NCBI GenBank assembly: GCA_964035545.1
Contig: OZ037769.1
Location: 4,621,929 to 4,685,928 of the forward strand
DNA: 64,000 nucleotides
Direction: 5' to 3'
DNA from: Bugula neritina
Taxonomy: Eukaryota; Bryozoa; Gymnolaemata; Cheilostomatida; Bugulidae
A program made the position numbers and the translations under genes. Shown here piece after piece: positions 47,301-60,448 of the stretch (the stretch's first letter is position 1; the number at the start of each line of letters is the position of its first letter). The notes below the pieces were generated by a model. That model was not told the DNA's origin and did no database searches. It saw nothing but the letters and a program-made list of their open reading frames with translations.

Positions 47301-48305
47301 TTATTCTAAGAATTCACTCCTTTTGAGATATTAAAACAGATATGAAATATATTTCATATTTAAAGATACTAACTTAGATATATCAACCCTGAGTTTACCA
47401 ACTCAATTAAATAAAATATTTGCCATCTTTTCCAAAAAGTCAGTAAAAACCTGAAGTGTCTGGTACAATTTCTTCACTCAACAGTATCAATATTTCCACC
47501 ATAAATATTACATGAAAACTTCCAATCACATTTATTACATCATACCACACAACTTGGGAAATGCTGGTAGAACATTTTTCATTGGCTCCAACAAATCTCA
47601 ACAAAAACAGCTTCAACACAGATGGGCAAACCAAACGGAATACCGACACACTTTATCATGCAGTATTAAGGTATTCATATATAGCTTAGCTACCATTTAA
47701 AAACATCTCCGATCTATAATAAACTTTGTGCTCAAGCTGATGACGTTTTCAGTAATATAAAACTTTTATTAACTATTGCTGACTTTCATTGCATGATATT
47801 CTTACCTGCTGCACACACTGCACACACCTTTAAACTTAAAAGTTTAAAGGTCAAACTCTAGACTCTAGAGCATACAACTTTCAAACAGCCTAAGAATGCC
47901 AGCTAAGAAATATATACATATTTTAACACCCCACAAATGAAGTGTGCCAGGGATTCCTTGAAACATTAACATTTATTTTAGACTTTTTCCTTTCAGCCTT
48001 GAAAAGTTACTCTATCTTTTGCATACATACCGCAGTATCTAAATGATTTTCCAAACACGGCTGTCCAGAAGTAAGGCACACTTTTCAAGGGTTCCTCTTT
48101 AAAACACATGTTCATTCCTGCAGATTTACCTAAAAACACATTATTTGGTTGTTTTAACAAATCAAATCAGTTGGAAGATTTACAGGTGTTTGAATCATTG
48201 TAAACTATTATGAATAGGATTAAGAAAAAAAGTATAGTATAGTAAAAAGTTATGAAGATGATTAAGAAATAAAATATAAAAATAACTTCAATTAGTGCCA
48301 AGCCA
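44400..48305. repeat. Tandem unit 4, the 3' end and flank of the complete AIFM3 gene
   Basis: Flank anchor at 44418, then exons 15-13 of the full gene. Similarity to units 2 and 3 stops at about 48305 inside intron 12, where those units carry a fused piece leading to the cut exon 9. This marks the deletion breakpoint. It is the parental copy. Confidence 0.8.
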
Positions 48306-51300
48306 TTTTTTATGTTTAAATCTTTTTGACAGACCAATTAAGTAAATGTAGAGCTCTTTAATAGTATGAAAAGCAGAAGAAGACTTTTAGGGACAACAAC
48401 TCAAATTTTGTAAAATTTTTGAAGTTGAAAGATTTTACTCAAAGTGCAATTTATGAAGTTTAGTGTAAGATACACTCGCTATTTTATAAAATGCTTTCAA
48501 GCATTGCACTTTTAAATTTAAACACAAAAATGAATCCACAAAAATTAGGTTAATAAAAAAATTCCCAAGGATCCAAAGGTAATGTAATAATTACAAAAAT
48601 ATTTTTATTACATAAGCCAGACGACCAAGTAAATTAAATACCATCATTACACCATTTAAACACTATGCAACATATCTACCATGGGACAGGGCCATCTGGT
48701 AGTGGCCTACATTCACGAGTCTGTCACCATCTATGAAGAGTGGAAACGTTGTACAGTCGCCGGCTGCATGTATGTTGTCTATATTCGTCTTGTTATATTT
48801 GTTCACAATTATGTGGCCTCTCTCTGAGAGCTTCACTCCCGAGTCTTTCAGCCACTCGGTGTTGGGCAACACACCTACATAAACCAGTAATATAAACAAA
48901 ATATATAGTACGAGTATCATGAAACAAGAAAACCTCTAGGAATGCCGGAACTAATATGATACGCTTGGTTAAATAAGGATATAATTGATTCAAGAGCTAA
49001 AGGTTTAAGCCCTGGTGGCAGAAGAAATATTTTCACTGTTTATGGGCAACCTCAATTATAACTTTTATGTTTTATTGGTTGGGAACCATAGCTTAAGTTC
49101 CAGAGAAACATTACATATAATAATATTCTTATTACTAATGTTAGTATTGAGGTGACACTCAGTATAAGCAGCTGTGAAGTTAGCTGTGACAGTATAGAGC
49201 AAATAATTGAAGTTTTGATACAAGCAGAGGTTAGATGCAGCTGCGAATAGTCAGTACACTATGCTGGAAACACTCTGTAATGCTGTGGCAGTCACCAATC
49301 ACAAAGGCAAAAGTGTAGCAAGTGTAGCAGTACAATACTTTTCAACCTGCTTGTTCCTAAAAAGCAATGCTTGCATAAAATAGAAAATTACTAAATCTGA
49401 AATCACAAACATTACTGTAGCGACTAGGCAGTTAGTGTGGGGTAGAGACAGTGCTGATAGAACTATATAGATAGACGAGATAGAGTTACAGCGTATGCAG
49501 CTAGCTAATAGTCCAACATGGTGTATATGAGAAATAGAAGTAGTATCTTACCACGCAAATATTATTCTGAAATATTAGAAACTGGTTAGCTTCAAGAGAC
49601 AATAGCTAACCAGTAGCGGAGCTTCTACACTGGGCATAGAAAGTCCAGCATAAACATCTGTGTTTGACCAATACATATGGTTGACTAGTATAAAGGGACT
49701 TGGGCTAGCTCTACGCTGCACCTGCAGACATTCTTCAGACTCATCAACTGATGTCAATAGGTCAACAGTTAAGCTTGCCCTAACTAACTATAAACTAATT
49801 CATCTCCATAGTTCCTAAGGCTAATATTCCATAGACAGTGGACTCACCATATACACACCCAACACCCTGAGCACATAACACAATAGCAGTTAAAAACTCA
49901 CACACAACCTAAAACTTCAGTAAACTGTTGGCTTAGTAAACACAAAGTCATGGGTTCTATCCCCAGTAAATGCCATTAGCGATGTTGGAAAGAGCATTCA
50001 GTCATAATTGCTCCTGTGCCACATCTGAATAATTCCTTAGCCCAATTTAAAAAAACCCTTTCCATCAGGGGTTCTCACAGGGATAGTGACTATAAACTTG
50101 CCGGAGTTAACACTTTTAGCAACTGATTCGCACTGACTTTACAATTATGTTTGTAGGGTTAGTACAATTGCAGCTGATAGAGATTGCAACCACAAGCAGT
50201 CATGATACCAATACTTTCAGCAGCATATCTGTTGCCTTACCTATGCCCACAACACAAATATCAGCTGCAATCGTCTCCCCTGATGTCAACTTGATTTGTG
50301 TCAGGTTTTCTTCATTCCCAATGAGTTCTTCTACTTCAGAGCTCATTACCAGCTTCACGCCTTTAGATTCACACAGCTGCAAGCACCAAAAAAGGGAACA
50401 AGATGCACTAAATTAAAGTGTGCATGTAAATATATACTAAAGCGGCTGTGAAAGTAATGAAGGTTTAAAATGCCAAGCTTCAAAAATTTTAATATTATAC
50501 ATAAAATAATGTTTCATTTATATAATATATATGAAACGTGTAAAATTGAAGTTTTATTCAGGGAGAAAAATAGAAGAATATTCCAGAATACCTCCATAAT
50601 AATTTTACCAATCTGTTCACCTAGAAGGATGGCAAATGGTATCGCACTTCGTCCAATTACAGTGACGGACTTAGCTTTACCAACAACTGATGCAGCCACC
50701 TCCATGCCTACAAGGGTTCCATAACAATTCTGTTAACTGTTGATTTACTTAGATGTAAATAGATTATTCAGTTTAGCAATATAGTTCAGCAATTTATTTT
50801 AATGGAGATACAGGAAAAAAGAGGGGGATTATGGGTAAACACGAAGCAGGTAACAAAAAGATGTGATATGGAATCTATAAGTATGTAGAGAACATAACTC
50901 CAAAATAGTAATATAAGTAACTGATTTTCACTACATTCAATATTAACCCCATAGGAAGATACACCCACTTGCTTCAACATAATCACAGCAGCCACACGGT
51001 GACTATGATTAGCAACATATGCCGTGACAAAACATCAAATTCTATAACATTGATATTTCATATTAAAATATAAAAATATAGAGTCATAAAAATTCCATTA
51101 TCATTACAATATTTTTATGATCATCACAATAATTGATTGTCATACAGCTACATAGTGTTCCAGCATGCTATATGGAAAAATGAACTTGAAGCATGTCCAG
51201 CTACACCAGAATTAAACTTTCTTATATTAAAATCATCTAGTGAGACCTCATATATTTAAAAGTTGCTCCTTATACCAAAGGGCAAGTTTTATGCAAAAGT

Positions 51301-53407
51301 AATATTGAGCACACAACTCCGAACATAACAAATGTGAGTTAATATAAAGAAAATGAGTTTGAAAATGATGCAAATAAATAATAAACATAAAATAAATATA
51401 TAATAAATAAATATAAATACAAATTTACCTATAAAAGAGGAGCCCACAATGACCACATTCTTGCCCTTAGATTTGTTCGCTATTTCATTAGCCTCGGCAG
51501 GTGTGCGCAGGTAGAATACATCTTTACTAAATGTGTTGATACCGGGTTTGTCTAGAGTGATAGGTCTGCTGCCCGTGCATATGGCAGCTTGGTCATACTC
51601 TACGGTGTAGTCCGTCCACTCTCGCCCTCTGAACACCATGTGGTTCATATCCGTGTCCACTGAGAATGCCTGGATTAACGTATTGCATAACGTAATAACG
51701 TAACGTAGTCCATTTACCACTTTCTCCGCAAATAATAATCATCATACAAAATACATAAAGACAGCTCAATAATCTCTGGTGGACAAATGTGACATTACAA
51801 CATACATTTTATTAACTTCTTCGGCAATAAATATTTAGCCATAAAAATATTAAAAAGAAGAGACCATTAATTAATATAAACATAAGTTGAAATAAATGAG
51901 ATGGATTTATTTGTGTAATAGCTGCCAACAAGTTAAATTTTAATAACCACATTATGTTAATTTAAAAAAGAAGTTGTTTGCTCTATGTACTACGTAGACT
52001 AAATAAGAAGACAACTCCGAATTCTACGCACCTCCATTCCTGTCATTATGTGGATATCATAGACATTGTAGAATTCAGTGGGCCGTAGAGCCAAGTCACT
52101 GGCCGTGCTCGTCAGTGCCTGGATAAGTCAACATGTAATTGTAACACAAACAGTACAGTTTCATCCCAGATAGACGCTTCCCAGTTGGATGCAACATAAA
52201 ATACATATATTGTACCAAAATGAATAAATAGCTATGTTGGAAATGTCTAAGTGGAAAATTTAGCCCAGCATCTAAATGGAAGCGTCTATCTAGCATGACA
52301 CCAACAGTACAACCAGTAAGAAAAAAACGTATTTAGTTTAATATAAAATGTCTCTATAACTTTGGAATACATCATCATGTAATGTGTAACACATTTATCG
52401 CTGAGCAGACACTTTATAAAAAAACAATGAGATATTTCTGTGAGTTGATAAATACTACATGCTTTGGTCTTAGCAAAAGAATGCTGATCGTGACATCATT
52501 TGCTAGAGAGGCTTAGAGTAGATGTGGGTAACCTGACAGCTTAGTACATACTATTTCACACACATGTGGTAGATCTAACAAACACCACCCTTCTTAATCA
52601 GCACATTTCATTAGGGTAGAATAATTCAAAATACATTTGGTATTTGTGCCTTTTTGAAAAAAACAATAACTGCTGATATCTTTTAAATTAGCTAAAGATT
52701 TTTCTAATGTTTAAATGAAAAAAATTTGAGTCAAGAGTAGAAATTTTTACATATAATCCAAACCTAAATTTGCCAGTTACCCAAAACAGCTATAAAATAT
52801 CGATTTTCCAAAATTTAAGTAAGTTGCCTGCTGTTGGACGAGCTAAAAAACTTCTATAATTATTTTCTAGATTATTAAAGAATAACTAAAGACAGAGAAA
52901 ATTATATCGAGAAATTATGTTATATAAACATATGTCAATCACTAAGAAGGTAGTTTCCAGTTGTCGCTTCAACATATAAATAATCATAAAACATATTTCA
53001 TAGCATCAAAGGTATAGATATCTATAACATTTCAGCATCGGTACCAATGAATTGTGTTTAGAAGAAGGCTTCTTCATTCAATAAACAGAAATGAATTCTT
53101 TTTTGATTCATAAAACATACACACAATAACAGCTATTAGTTTGGTGCTAGCCATAGAACCAAACAGCATAGACTGTGTACCTTGCTGAGTTTAGTTCTGT
53201 CATAGGGTGGGTCATTCTCCTGAGTTATTATTAGAATCTTTCCTTTATATTCAGCTTGCCTCAAGGACTCTGCACATTCCAATGCTGCTGGACCTAAATG
53301 AATGTATTTAGAGATGTTTCAGCTAATGGAGTACAGAGAGAGGAGGGAGAGAGGGGGAGAGGGGGAGAGGAGGAGAGGGGGGTGAGAGGAGGTAGAGAGA
53401 GGGGGGT

Positions 53408-53441
<34 letters not shown>

Positions 53442-56400
53442 AGAGAGAGGGAGAGAGAGAGAAGGGGGGAATGCAACTGTGCAGACAGCTGTCTCGCATG
53501 TATCAAGTTCAAGGTTGAATGAGTCATTGATGATGTCACCATATTATCAGTTACTTGAAAGAATTATATAATTGAACGAAAATCTCAGCAAAATTCCTCA
53601 CAAAACTAAAATTTAAAGAAGTTTAAGAGCTACATAAATAAATATTAAAATTTGAAATATAATAGCCACCAATTAAATACAGTTACTCTTTACAGTTTTC
53701 ATTGATGAGACTTCATTAGACTAAGCGTTATTGCAATATTACACAACTGTCCATTTGATCTTTAAAAATACGATCTATTAGGTTTATTCTATTTCTAAGA
53801 CAAAGCAAGGGGGTGTATTACCTCCCCCGACAATAAGATACAGTAGAGTACACTCCAGATCTCTGGTTATCATTGGTTTGACTCTCTTAGTTGAAGACAG
53901 AGCCGCGGTATCTGTGTGTATTTCTACTTTGCCATCTTTCACTTCAACCTGCAGTAATATTCAGACAGAGGCTACTAATACAGTACAGTACCAGCTTATT
54001 CTAATTATAACTTAGAGTAACTCAAGTTTATTGCCTAAAAAAAGAAATACAAATTGAACTGCAGATTTCGACAAAATAATTAGCAAAATTTTGTGCTATT
54101 TCAGTCTGAGGCGTATAGCACAAATATTAATGAGAAAAAAAGTTGAACACATCTTTCACACAGTAAAAAGTGGTACTTAGAAAAAAGCAGCCGTGGTCTA
54201 GAGGTTAGTAAATAAAAGGTCAGTAGTTTGAAACCCAGTAAAGGCCATTGGTGATGTTAGGAAGAGCATCCAGTCACAATTGCTCCTTTGCCTCAATAGA
54301 GAAAAAAAGTCCTTAGTCTGCATTAAAAACCCATTTTCCATCAGATGTCCTCATAGAGATAGTGATTATAAACTTTCGTGAGTGAATTTATAGGTACTGC
54401 AAAATCGTGTGCTAAAGAGTAGATATAAACAGTACTACAGTGTACTAGAGAGTAATATAAACAGTACTACAGTGTACTAGAGAGTAATATAAACAGTACT
54501 ACAGTGTACTAGAGAGTAATATAAACAGTACTACAGTGTACTAGAGAGTAATATAAACAGTACTACAGTGTACTAAAGAGTAATATAAACAGTACTACAG
54601 TGTACTAGAGAGTAATATAAACAGTACTACAGTGTACTAGAGAGTAATATAAACAGTACTACAGTGTACTAGAGAGTAATATAAACAGTACTACAGTGTA
54701 CTAGAGAGTAATATAAACAGTACTACAGTGTACTAGAGAGTAATATAAACAGTACTACAGTGTACTAAAGAGTAATATAAACAGTACTACAGTGTACTAA
54801 AGAGTAATATTAACAGTACTACAGTGTACTAGAGAGTAATATAAACAGTACTACAGTGTACTAGAGAGTAATATAAACAGTACTACAGTGTACTAGAGAG
54901 TAATATAAACAGTACTACAGTGTACTAAAGAGTAATATAAACAGTACTACAGTTTATTAGAAAGTAATATAAACAGTACTACAGTGTATTAGAGAGTAAT
55001 ATAAACAGTACTACAGTGTACTAAAGAGTAATATAAACAGTACTACAGTGTACTAGAGAGTAATATAAACAGTACTACAGTGTACTAGAGAGTAATATAA
55101 ACAGTACTACAGTGTACTAGAGAGTAATATAAACAGTACTACAGTGTACTAGATAGTAATATAAACAGTACTACAGTGTACTAGAGAGTAATATAAACAG
55201 TACTACAGTGTACTAGATAGTAATATAAACAGTACTACAGTGTACTAGAGAGTAATATAAACAGTACTACAGTGTACTAGATAGTAATATAAACAGTACT
55301 ACAGTGTGCTAGAGAGTAATATAAACAGTACTACAGTGTACTAGATAGTAATATAAACAGTACTACAGTGTACTAGAGAGTAATATAAACAGTACTACAG
55401 TGTGCTAGAGAGTAGATAATCCTAGATATTTCAACATCAACACCACCTCAAAGGATTGCAGAGAATCCAGTCCCGGGAAATCTTCAATGTCTCCGGTAGC
55501 TAAATCAAAACACGCCCCGTGCCACGGGCATCTGACCCGACCTTGACATAGTGCACCTACAATATCACAGGCTATATGTGAAGAACAGAACACAACTATA
55601 TGCTATGCATTTAAACAATAGGGAGTTATGTTATCTTCACAGGTTGATATTCTATGTATCAGTGATACTAAATTACTTTAGCTCTCTAAATACAACAGAA
55701 CATTAAACTTAAGGAGCTGAATATAACGTTCTGTTATATTCAGCTCCTTTAAATATATCAGTTAGTGGTTTTTGGAACACAAAGCAATATTAAAGGAATA
55801 GTTTCAAGTTTTACAATCTTCTAATGAGTGAGAAATTTTGAAAAGACACAGAGATATTTAAAGTAAGTGAAGAGATAAATTGCTCTCACACCTTTGGCAA
55901 GAGAAGCACCGAAATGAGTACACTTAGAGCTCAATGCATAGTAAGCTCCTTGATCTCTCGCAACAAGAACTTTCTGACCTTCAACTTCTACTTCCTTCAT
56001 CCTACAACATTTAGTTACTCTGTCACAGGTGGGAGGTGGAGAAGACCGAAATGTTTGGTGGACTGAGTTTCAGAATGCTCTCAAAAGATTTAGTAATCAC
56101 TAAAAAATATTCTCTCTAGAAAAACTTCCTAAGAAGATTTAAATAAAGTCAAAGAGTGAATAGATTTTTACATCCAATTTGTAATCATACATTTACAAGA
56201 ACAGAGCAGAGTTGTATATTCAAATGCAAAACTTAGCACGATGAATGAATGAGTAATTGTTTAGTAGAGAGAGGAAATTCTGAATGAGCCTGTTTCTACA
56301 GGTCAAGTTGTGGAACACTTAGAAAAGAGACATAATAATATTTATCCAAAACTAAAGGTACCCTTATACACTTAAGTGTGGCCATTATTCTAACAAAGCT

Positions 56401-59400
56401 CATATTCTTAACAAAACTAACTTATTTAACAAAATCATAATAAAGTGTCACTTTTCACAGCTAATCTCTTTGATGAAATTATAAAAAAGTATGAATTATA
56501 TGGGAAAAGTTTACAAAAACTAATTATCTTTAACAAGATATGGAACATGTGTAAACTTGAAATAAACACAAAACTTAAAATTATGTAATATTCCACTGTC
56601 TGTGTGTTAAGTAGTATACACATGGCAAGACAATTACTTTCTTTATAAAATTCCCTCTTTTTTCTATATAAACTGTTTACACTACATTAAATCAATTAAA
56701 AATTGATGGAAAGAATAGCCTGGCAATAAATAAATGCAATATTGCATATCAGTGATACTGCAATGCTAGCATTTTACTTTCTAATAAACATGAGTGTAGA
56801 ATATCATAGAACTCACTGGCCATCTTCCAGATCATTATATTCACATATCACTTGGTGCACAGGCTTGGATTTTATCTCAGCTGGATCTGGTATTGGTTTA
56901 TTATCTGCTGCCTTCTGCTTTGAAGATGCTGACTTGCCTGACGAGGCAGCTTTGTTGTCTACATCCACAGTAGAATATTTATAACTCAAAACAATGAAGA
57001 TTTTCCTACATAAATGAGCTTTATTTCATTTAACATTTAATGATTTGGTAGCAGAAAACAAACTAAAGAACCGTCTAAGTTGGTACTCTAACCACACACA
57101 TCACTCTACTTACTTGCCTTTTTCTAATGTCTTAATGTTCCAAGTATATGTTCTGGTTGAATAGTCAAGATATTTGAAAATACCATTATTCTATCGTGTA
57201 CCTAAGGCTATTTATTACAATGAATAAAAAACAAAACTTTGGAAAATAAACTCTTTGATTTGAATCGATTGTGAGAAATTATTATCGAGGAGAGAAAACA
57301 CTAGAAGTCACTATATAAGATACTGTCACCAAAAGAAAGGCACACCAAATGGTAGATTTAGCATCACGCAACATATAGCAATCATTGACATTAAGAACAG
57401 ACAAAATAAAATTTTAGATCACATTATAAAAGCCGTTGAAATAGCATCCCAAAAGGATACCTTTGAAACTTCATTAAGAAATTCAATTTTGCAGAAGTTC
57501 ATAGTATTGGCTAGCCTGTATGCATAAAGTACAAAATATATTCTGTTTTTCAATAATAGTTCCAGACTAAAATTGATCAATAAATGCGTTGATACTTATA
57601 GTAAATGAAGATGCAAGAAAATCGTGATGCTATGATAGTGTCAAATATTACATTGTATACAGCACAGGCGTGACAAATCTTTTTCAAATAAATTACAGTA
57701 TATGAAGTCAACGACACTGATAATCATGTAACACCAGCTATTCTCATCATGTCAGCGAGCTGGCCTTAGTAATTACAGTGTCACGTGTCAAGTATGTTAC
57801 ATCTTAGCCTAATTTCTTGATTCTATGATAAAATATCTTGTCTGATTTGAAATTTCGAATATTGTACCCTAATATGGGAGTATAGACTGCTTTGTATTGT
57901 TTTCAGTCGTCTCTAGTAATCATCACAATTAGGAATGTGAGCAGTAACCGTGACAGTGCATTTTTTTTTCACAATGAAAAGTAATAAAGCAAAGTGGAAG
58001 TAGGGATGGTTGGTTGGCAATAACAGCATCTGCCAAGTAAACTACCTACTGTTCATTTAAAGGCTCTATCCCTGTGAGAATAAGGTTTTTGATACTGAGC
58101 CAAGGGTTTTGTTAATTGCTGTGGCACAAGAGCATTCAAGTCTTGTAAATGTTACCAATGGCCCTGCTGGGATTGAGCCAATGACGTAATGCCTACCAGG
58201 ATTTGAACCAATGACATAACATCTACCAGGATTTGAGTCAATGAGGTTGTTCCTACCAAGAGTTGAACCAATCACCAACAGCCTTACTAGGATTTGAACC
58301 AATCACATAGCAAGCACTAGGTCAGCAAGAAGTCCTGAACCAGGTTACGTTACCTTGAACAACTCCATTTCCATCAGCAGCATTACTGGAGCTGTTTCCC
58401 ATATTGTCTTTCTCTCCCCCAGCTGTGGTTAAATCCACTGTAACAGAATACCAAGATATGAAACACGCAGAGTACAATCTTGAAGCACCAATATCAGGCA
58501 CAGGGTGTGATAAGAAGACCATGATGAGCAGAAGTTGAGTCACATGACCTCTGTTTCCATGACAACAATACCAGGAAGCATAATATACAAACACGTAATC
58601 AGTACATTAAACAGCTTGAAAGTTGTACATGCTAACTGGACATTAGAAAAAGAGACAAGGGAATTGAGATATACTTGTGTATTCAAACTAAAACGTTGTT
58701 ATTGAAAATCACACTTTCATGACAGTATCAAGAGTTAATTAATCTTGTGATAAGATGGCGTGGGAGAAGTTAGTGACATTAGGTTGTACTGATCACCAAC
58801 TATGATACAACCAAGCGCACTAATATAGACGTTTTAGAATTCAGTGTAGTAGATAAATTTAATTTCAACATCAAAACAACGAAATGAAAGAATATTAAAA
58901 ATATAATATACAAAAAACAATAGACAGAAGAAAAGCTAGAGGTATATTAAATGCTTTCTGCAACTTTGTTATTAACAACCTGATATCTTACTGCTTTTAA
59001 CCCAAACGTTTTTGTGCAATAGTCGCATACAATAAAAAGTTAATTTAAAAAAATTAAGACACTAACTCTTGAAATTCTTGTTTAAACTTGCACAATATAT
59101 TATGTGCAAGAGACTCTCTTATATGTAATAGGATTTATGATTTTGATAACTATATGTATACCAAGTAGAATCGGTGATCTTAGGATCTGTGATAACATAC
59201 AAAGTGCTATATAGTGGAAGACATTTAACCCTTTGTAATATTTTAACCCATAAATGTTACAGCCAAAACAATGACCTATCAGAAAGTTTTATAAAAATGC
59301 TGAATTTGAAACACGACGCCTGTTTTTAAAACATGTATTTAATTGGTGACAAAACATTTTAAAAATTCCAATTTAAAATTGTTAATTTTCAATTTTTTTC

Positions 59401-60448
59401 AAAAACGGAAAATTCAAATATATTTTCATTCCCAAAAAGGACAATTTTAGAAATGATAGTTTTGAAATTGTCATTTATATATGAATTATAAATGGCTTCA
59501 ATAATTCATTCCATTTTTTATTAAGCAGTTATTAGTTATTTAATAACTTTTTGTGGTAAATGTTTAAGTTTACATGTTTCCCAGAGTCAAGCTTTATTCA
59601 AATAGATAAAATTCAATTATGACTATTCCAAAAAGTAATATGTTTTTATTTTAATCAATTCTTATTTATTATGATAAATCATTTTAGAAAATAATAAATA
59701 TCAGCCAATCACTAAAAAATGCATAATTTAGTTTGACCACAACATATTAATAAAAAATAACGAAAACTAAAATTATGCCAATTAATTAGCAAAACTGATT
59801 ATAATTATTTAAAAAATATAACATTTCAAGTCTAAACCAGTAATCATCAAAAGGAAACTTTTAATAAGGTTGTTTACAAAAGCTGGGGATTAACTAAATC
59901 ATACCAAAGTTGACTGTACTTGCTTTACAGGTAATACTCTGATAGACAATATAACTGTTAGGAAGCTGAATACTAATCAAAATCACCTCCGAACTACCTT
60001 TACCCATTAAATTATGGCTACAACTGTTCTATCTAGCAGATCAATATGAAATATGGCAAAAGAAAAAAAGTCAAATAATATTAGTCAATTTTGCTTACTA
60101 ATACTATTTTCGCATTAAGATTTCCATTTATCGCTTTCTAATAAAAATCCAAATGCAGCTATTACAAAACATTTGTGTCTTTCTTTTCATAAAGCAAAAA
60201 ATTGAATTAATTAGCACATGAAAGTTAAAATTCAGCAAGCTATTCCAGTAGTTATTCTACAGCCCCTTATAAAACATAAATAAGCAAAACCATTATAAGG
60301 AAGTGCAGAAGCCAACATTTTAGAACAGAATAGAATATCATAAAATAAAATTAGTTATAAGGCAGTGAAAGCATAACATAATGAGAATATGGAGAGCGGA
60401 CAAATCACCAAACTTACCCTTCCCTTTCTTACCACAAGTGTTACCCAT
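46481..60448 (-). CDS. AIFM3: Apoptosis-inducing factor 3-like protein (Rieske plus FAD/NAD oxidoreductase), complete
   Basis: Fifteen exons join in consistent phase to 602 residues, close to the family's usual length of about 600. Exons: 60418..60448, 58354..58437, 56817..56958, 55892..56001, 55447..55556, 53822..53948, 53181..53293, 52032..52118, 51429..51669, 50592..50707, 50241..50376, 48680..48874, 48031..48129, 47146..47218, 46481..46625. It starts MGNTCGKKGK (Gly2 and Cys5, suited to lipid modification), followed by a polar linker. The Rieske domain has 2Fe-2S ligands C113 and H115 (CTHFGASL) and C132 and H135 (CPWHGACFD). FAD binding begins at VGGGPAALECAESLR; the NAD-binding strand is VVIVGSSFIGMEVA; IHAAGDCTTFP is the late FAD motif. 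The reductase C-terminal domain ends LLVPK. The family is a flavoprotein linked to cell death and redox; direct function here is inferred. Exon 5 could end 3 nt further on. Confidence 0.95.
49917..50098 (+). repeat. Family 2 SINE copy
   Basis: Contains AACACAAAGTCATGGGTTC, a degraded B box, GAAAGAGCATTCAGTCATAA and CCATCAGGGGTTCTCACAGG. It lies in AIFM3 intron 11; the head part is truncated. Confidence 0.75.
52160..52297. mobile_element. Short foldback MITE in AIFM3 intron 8
   Basis: Left arm CAGATAGACGCTTCCCAGTT (about 52167) pairs with the right arm AAATGGAAGCGTCTATCTAG (about 52274). Arms are about 26 bp with a few mismatches and the spacer is about 75 bp. No coding capacity; the target duplication is unclear. 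Confidence 0.55.
53336..53470. repeat. Polypurine (GA)n/(GGGGAGA)n tract
   Basis: About 135 bp of almost pure A and G on the plus strand, some 40 bp into AIFM3 intron 6, upstream of the exon 7 acceptor in transcript order. It could form triplex or G-rich structures. The open frames through it are artefacts. Confidence 0.9.
54182..54378 (+). repeat. Family 2 SINE copy
   Basis: GCAGCCGTGGTCTAGAGGTT head, GTTAGGAAGAGCATCCAGTC body and CCATCAGATGTCCTCATAGA tail. It lies in AIFM3 intron 5 directly beside the minisatellite. Confidence 0.8.
54414..55415. repeat. 32-bp minisatellite, about 31 copies
   Basis: Unit GAGAGTAATATAAACAGTAC followed by TACAGTGTACTA, very uniform. Each unit contains the complementary pair AGTAC/GTACT. 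From about 55140 on, units with AGATAG and AGAGAG alternate, giving a 64-bp higher-order period. The array ends about 30 bp from the donor end of the Rieske exon 5 (55447). Homogeneity suggests recent expansion. No spacers of unrelated sequence exist, so it is not a CRISPR array. Confidence 0.97.
55711..55749. repeat. Perfect 17-bp stem hairpin in AIFM3 intron 4
   Basis: AAGGAGCTGAATATAAC and its exact complement GTTATATTCAGCTCCTT are separated by a 5-nt loop (GTTCT). It lies between exons 5 and 4. It looks like a minimal foldback; no terminator-like U-run follows. Confidence 0.7.
58140..58330. repeat. Tandem repeat of a B-box-like sequence
   Basis: Five degenerate units of about 36 bp, each with a core like AGGATTTGAACCAATGACAT and then CTACC. 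The core resembles the complement of a tRNA B box (GGTTCGAATCC), so the array may have arisen by amplifying the end of a tRNA-derived SINE. It begins about 25 bp from AIFM3 exon 2 (58354). Confidence 0.75.
59890..60255. repeat. R340 dispersed repeat in AIFM3 intron 1
   Basis: Third copy of the R340 repeat, in the same orientation as the two in the array, running from CATACCAAAGTTGACTGTAC to CTATTCCAGTAG. Its presence in intron 1, outside the tandem units, shows it is dispersed and not a normal part of the duplicated unit. Confidence 0.8.

Noticed and set aside
53294-53542. Ser/Leu/Pro and Arg/Glu-rich open frames
   Set aside because: Translations of the polypurine tract in AIFM3 intron 6.
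54414-55415. CRISPR-like array
   Set aside because: Direct repeats are contiguous without unique spacers, and the setting is an animal gene intron; this is a minisatellite.
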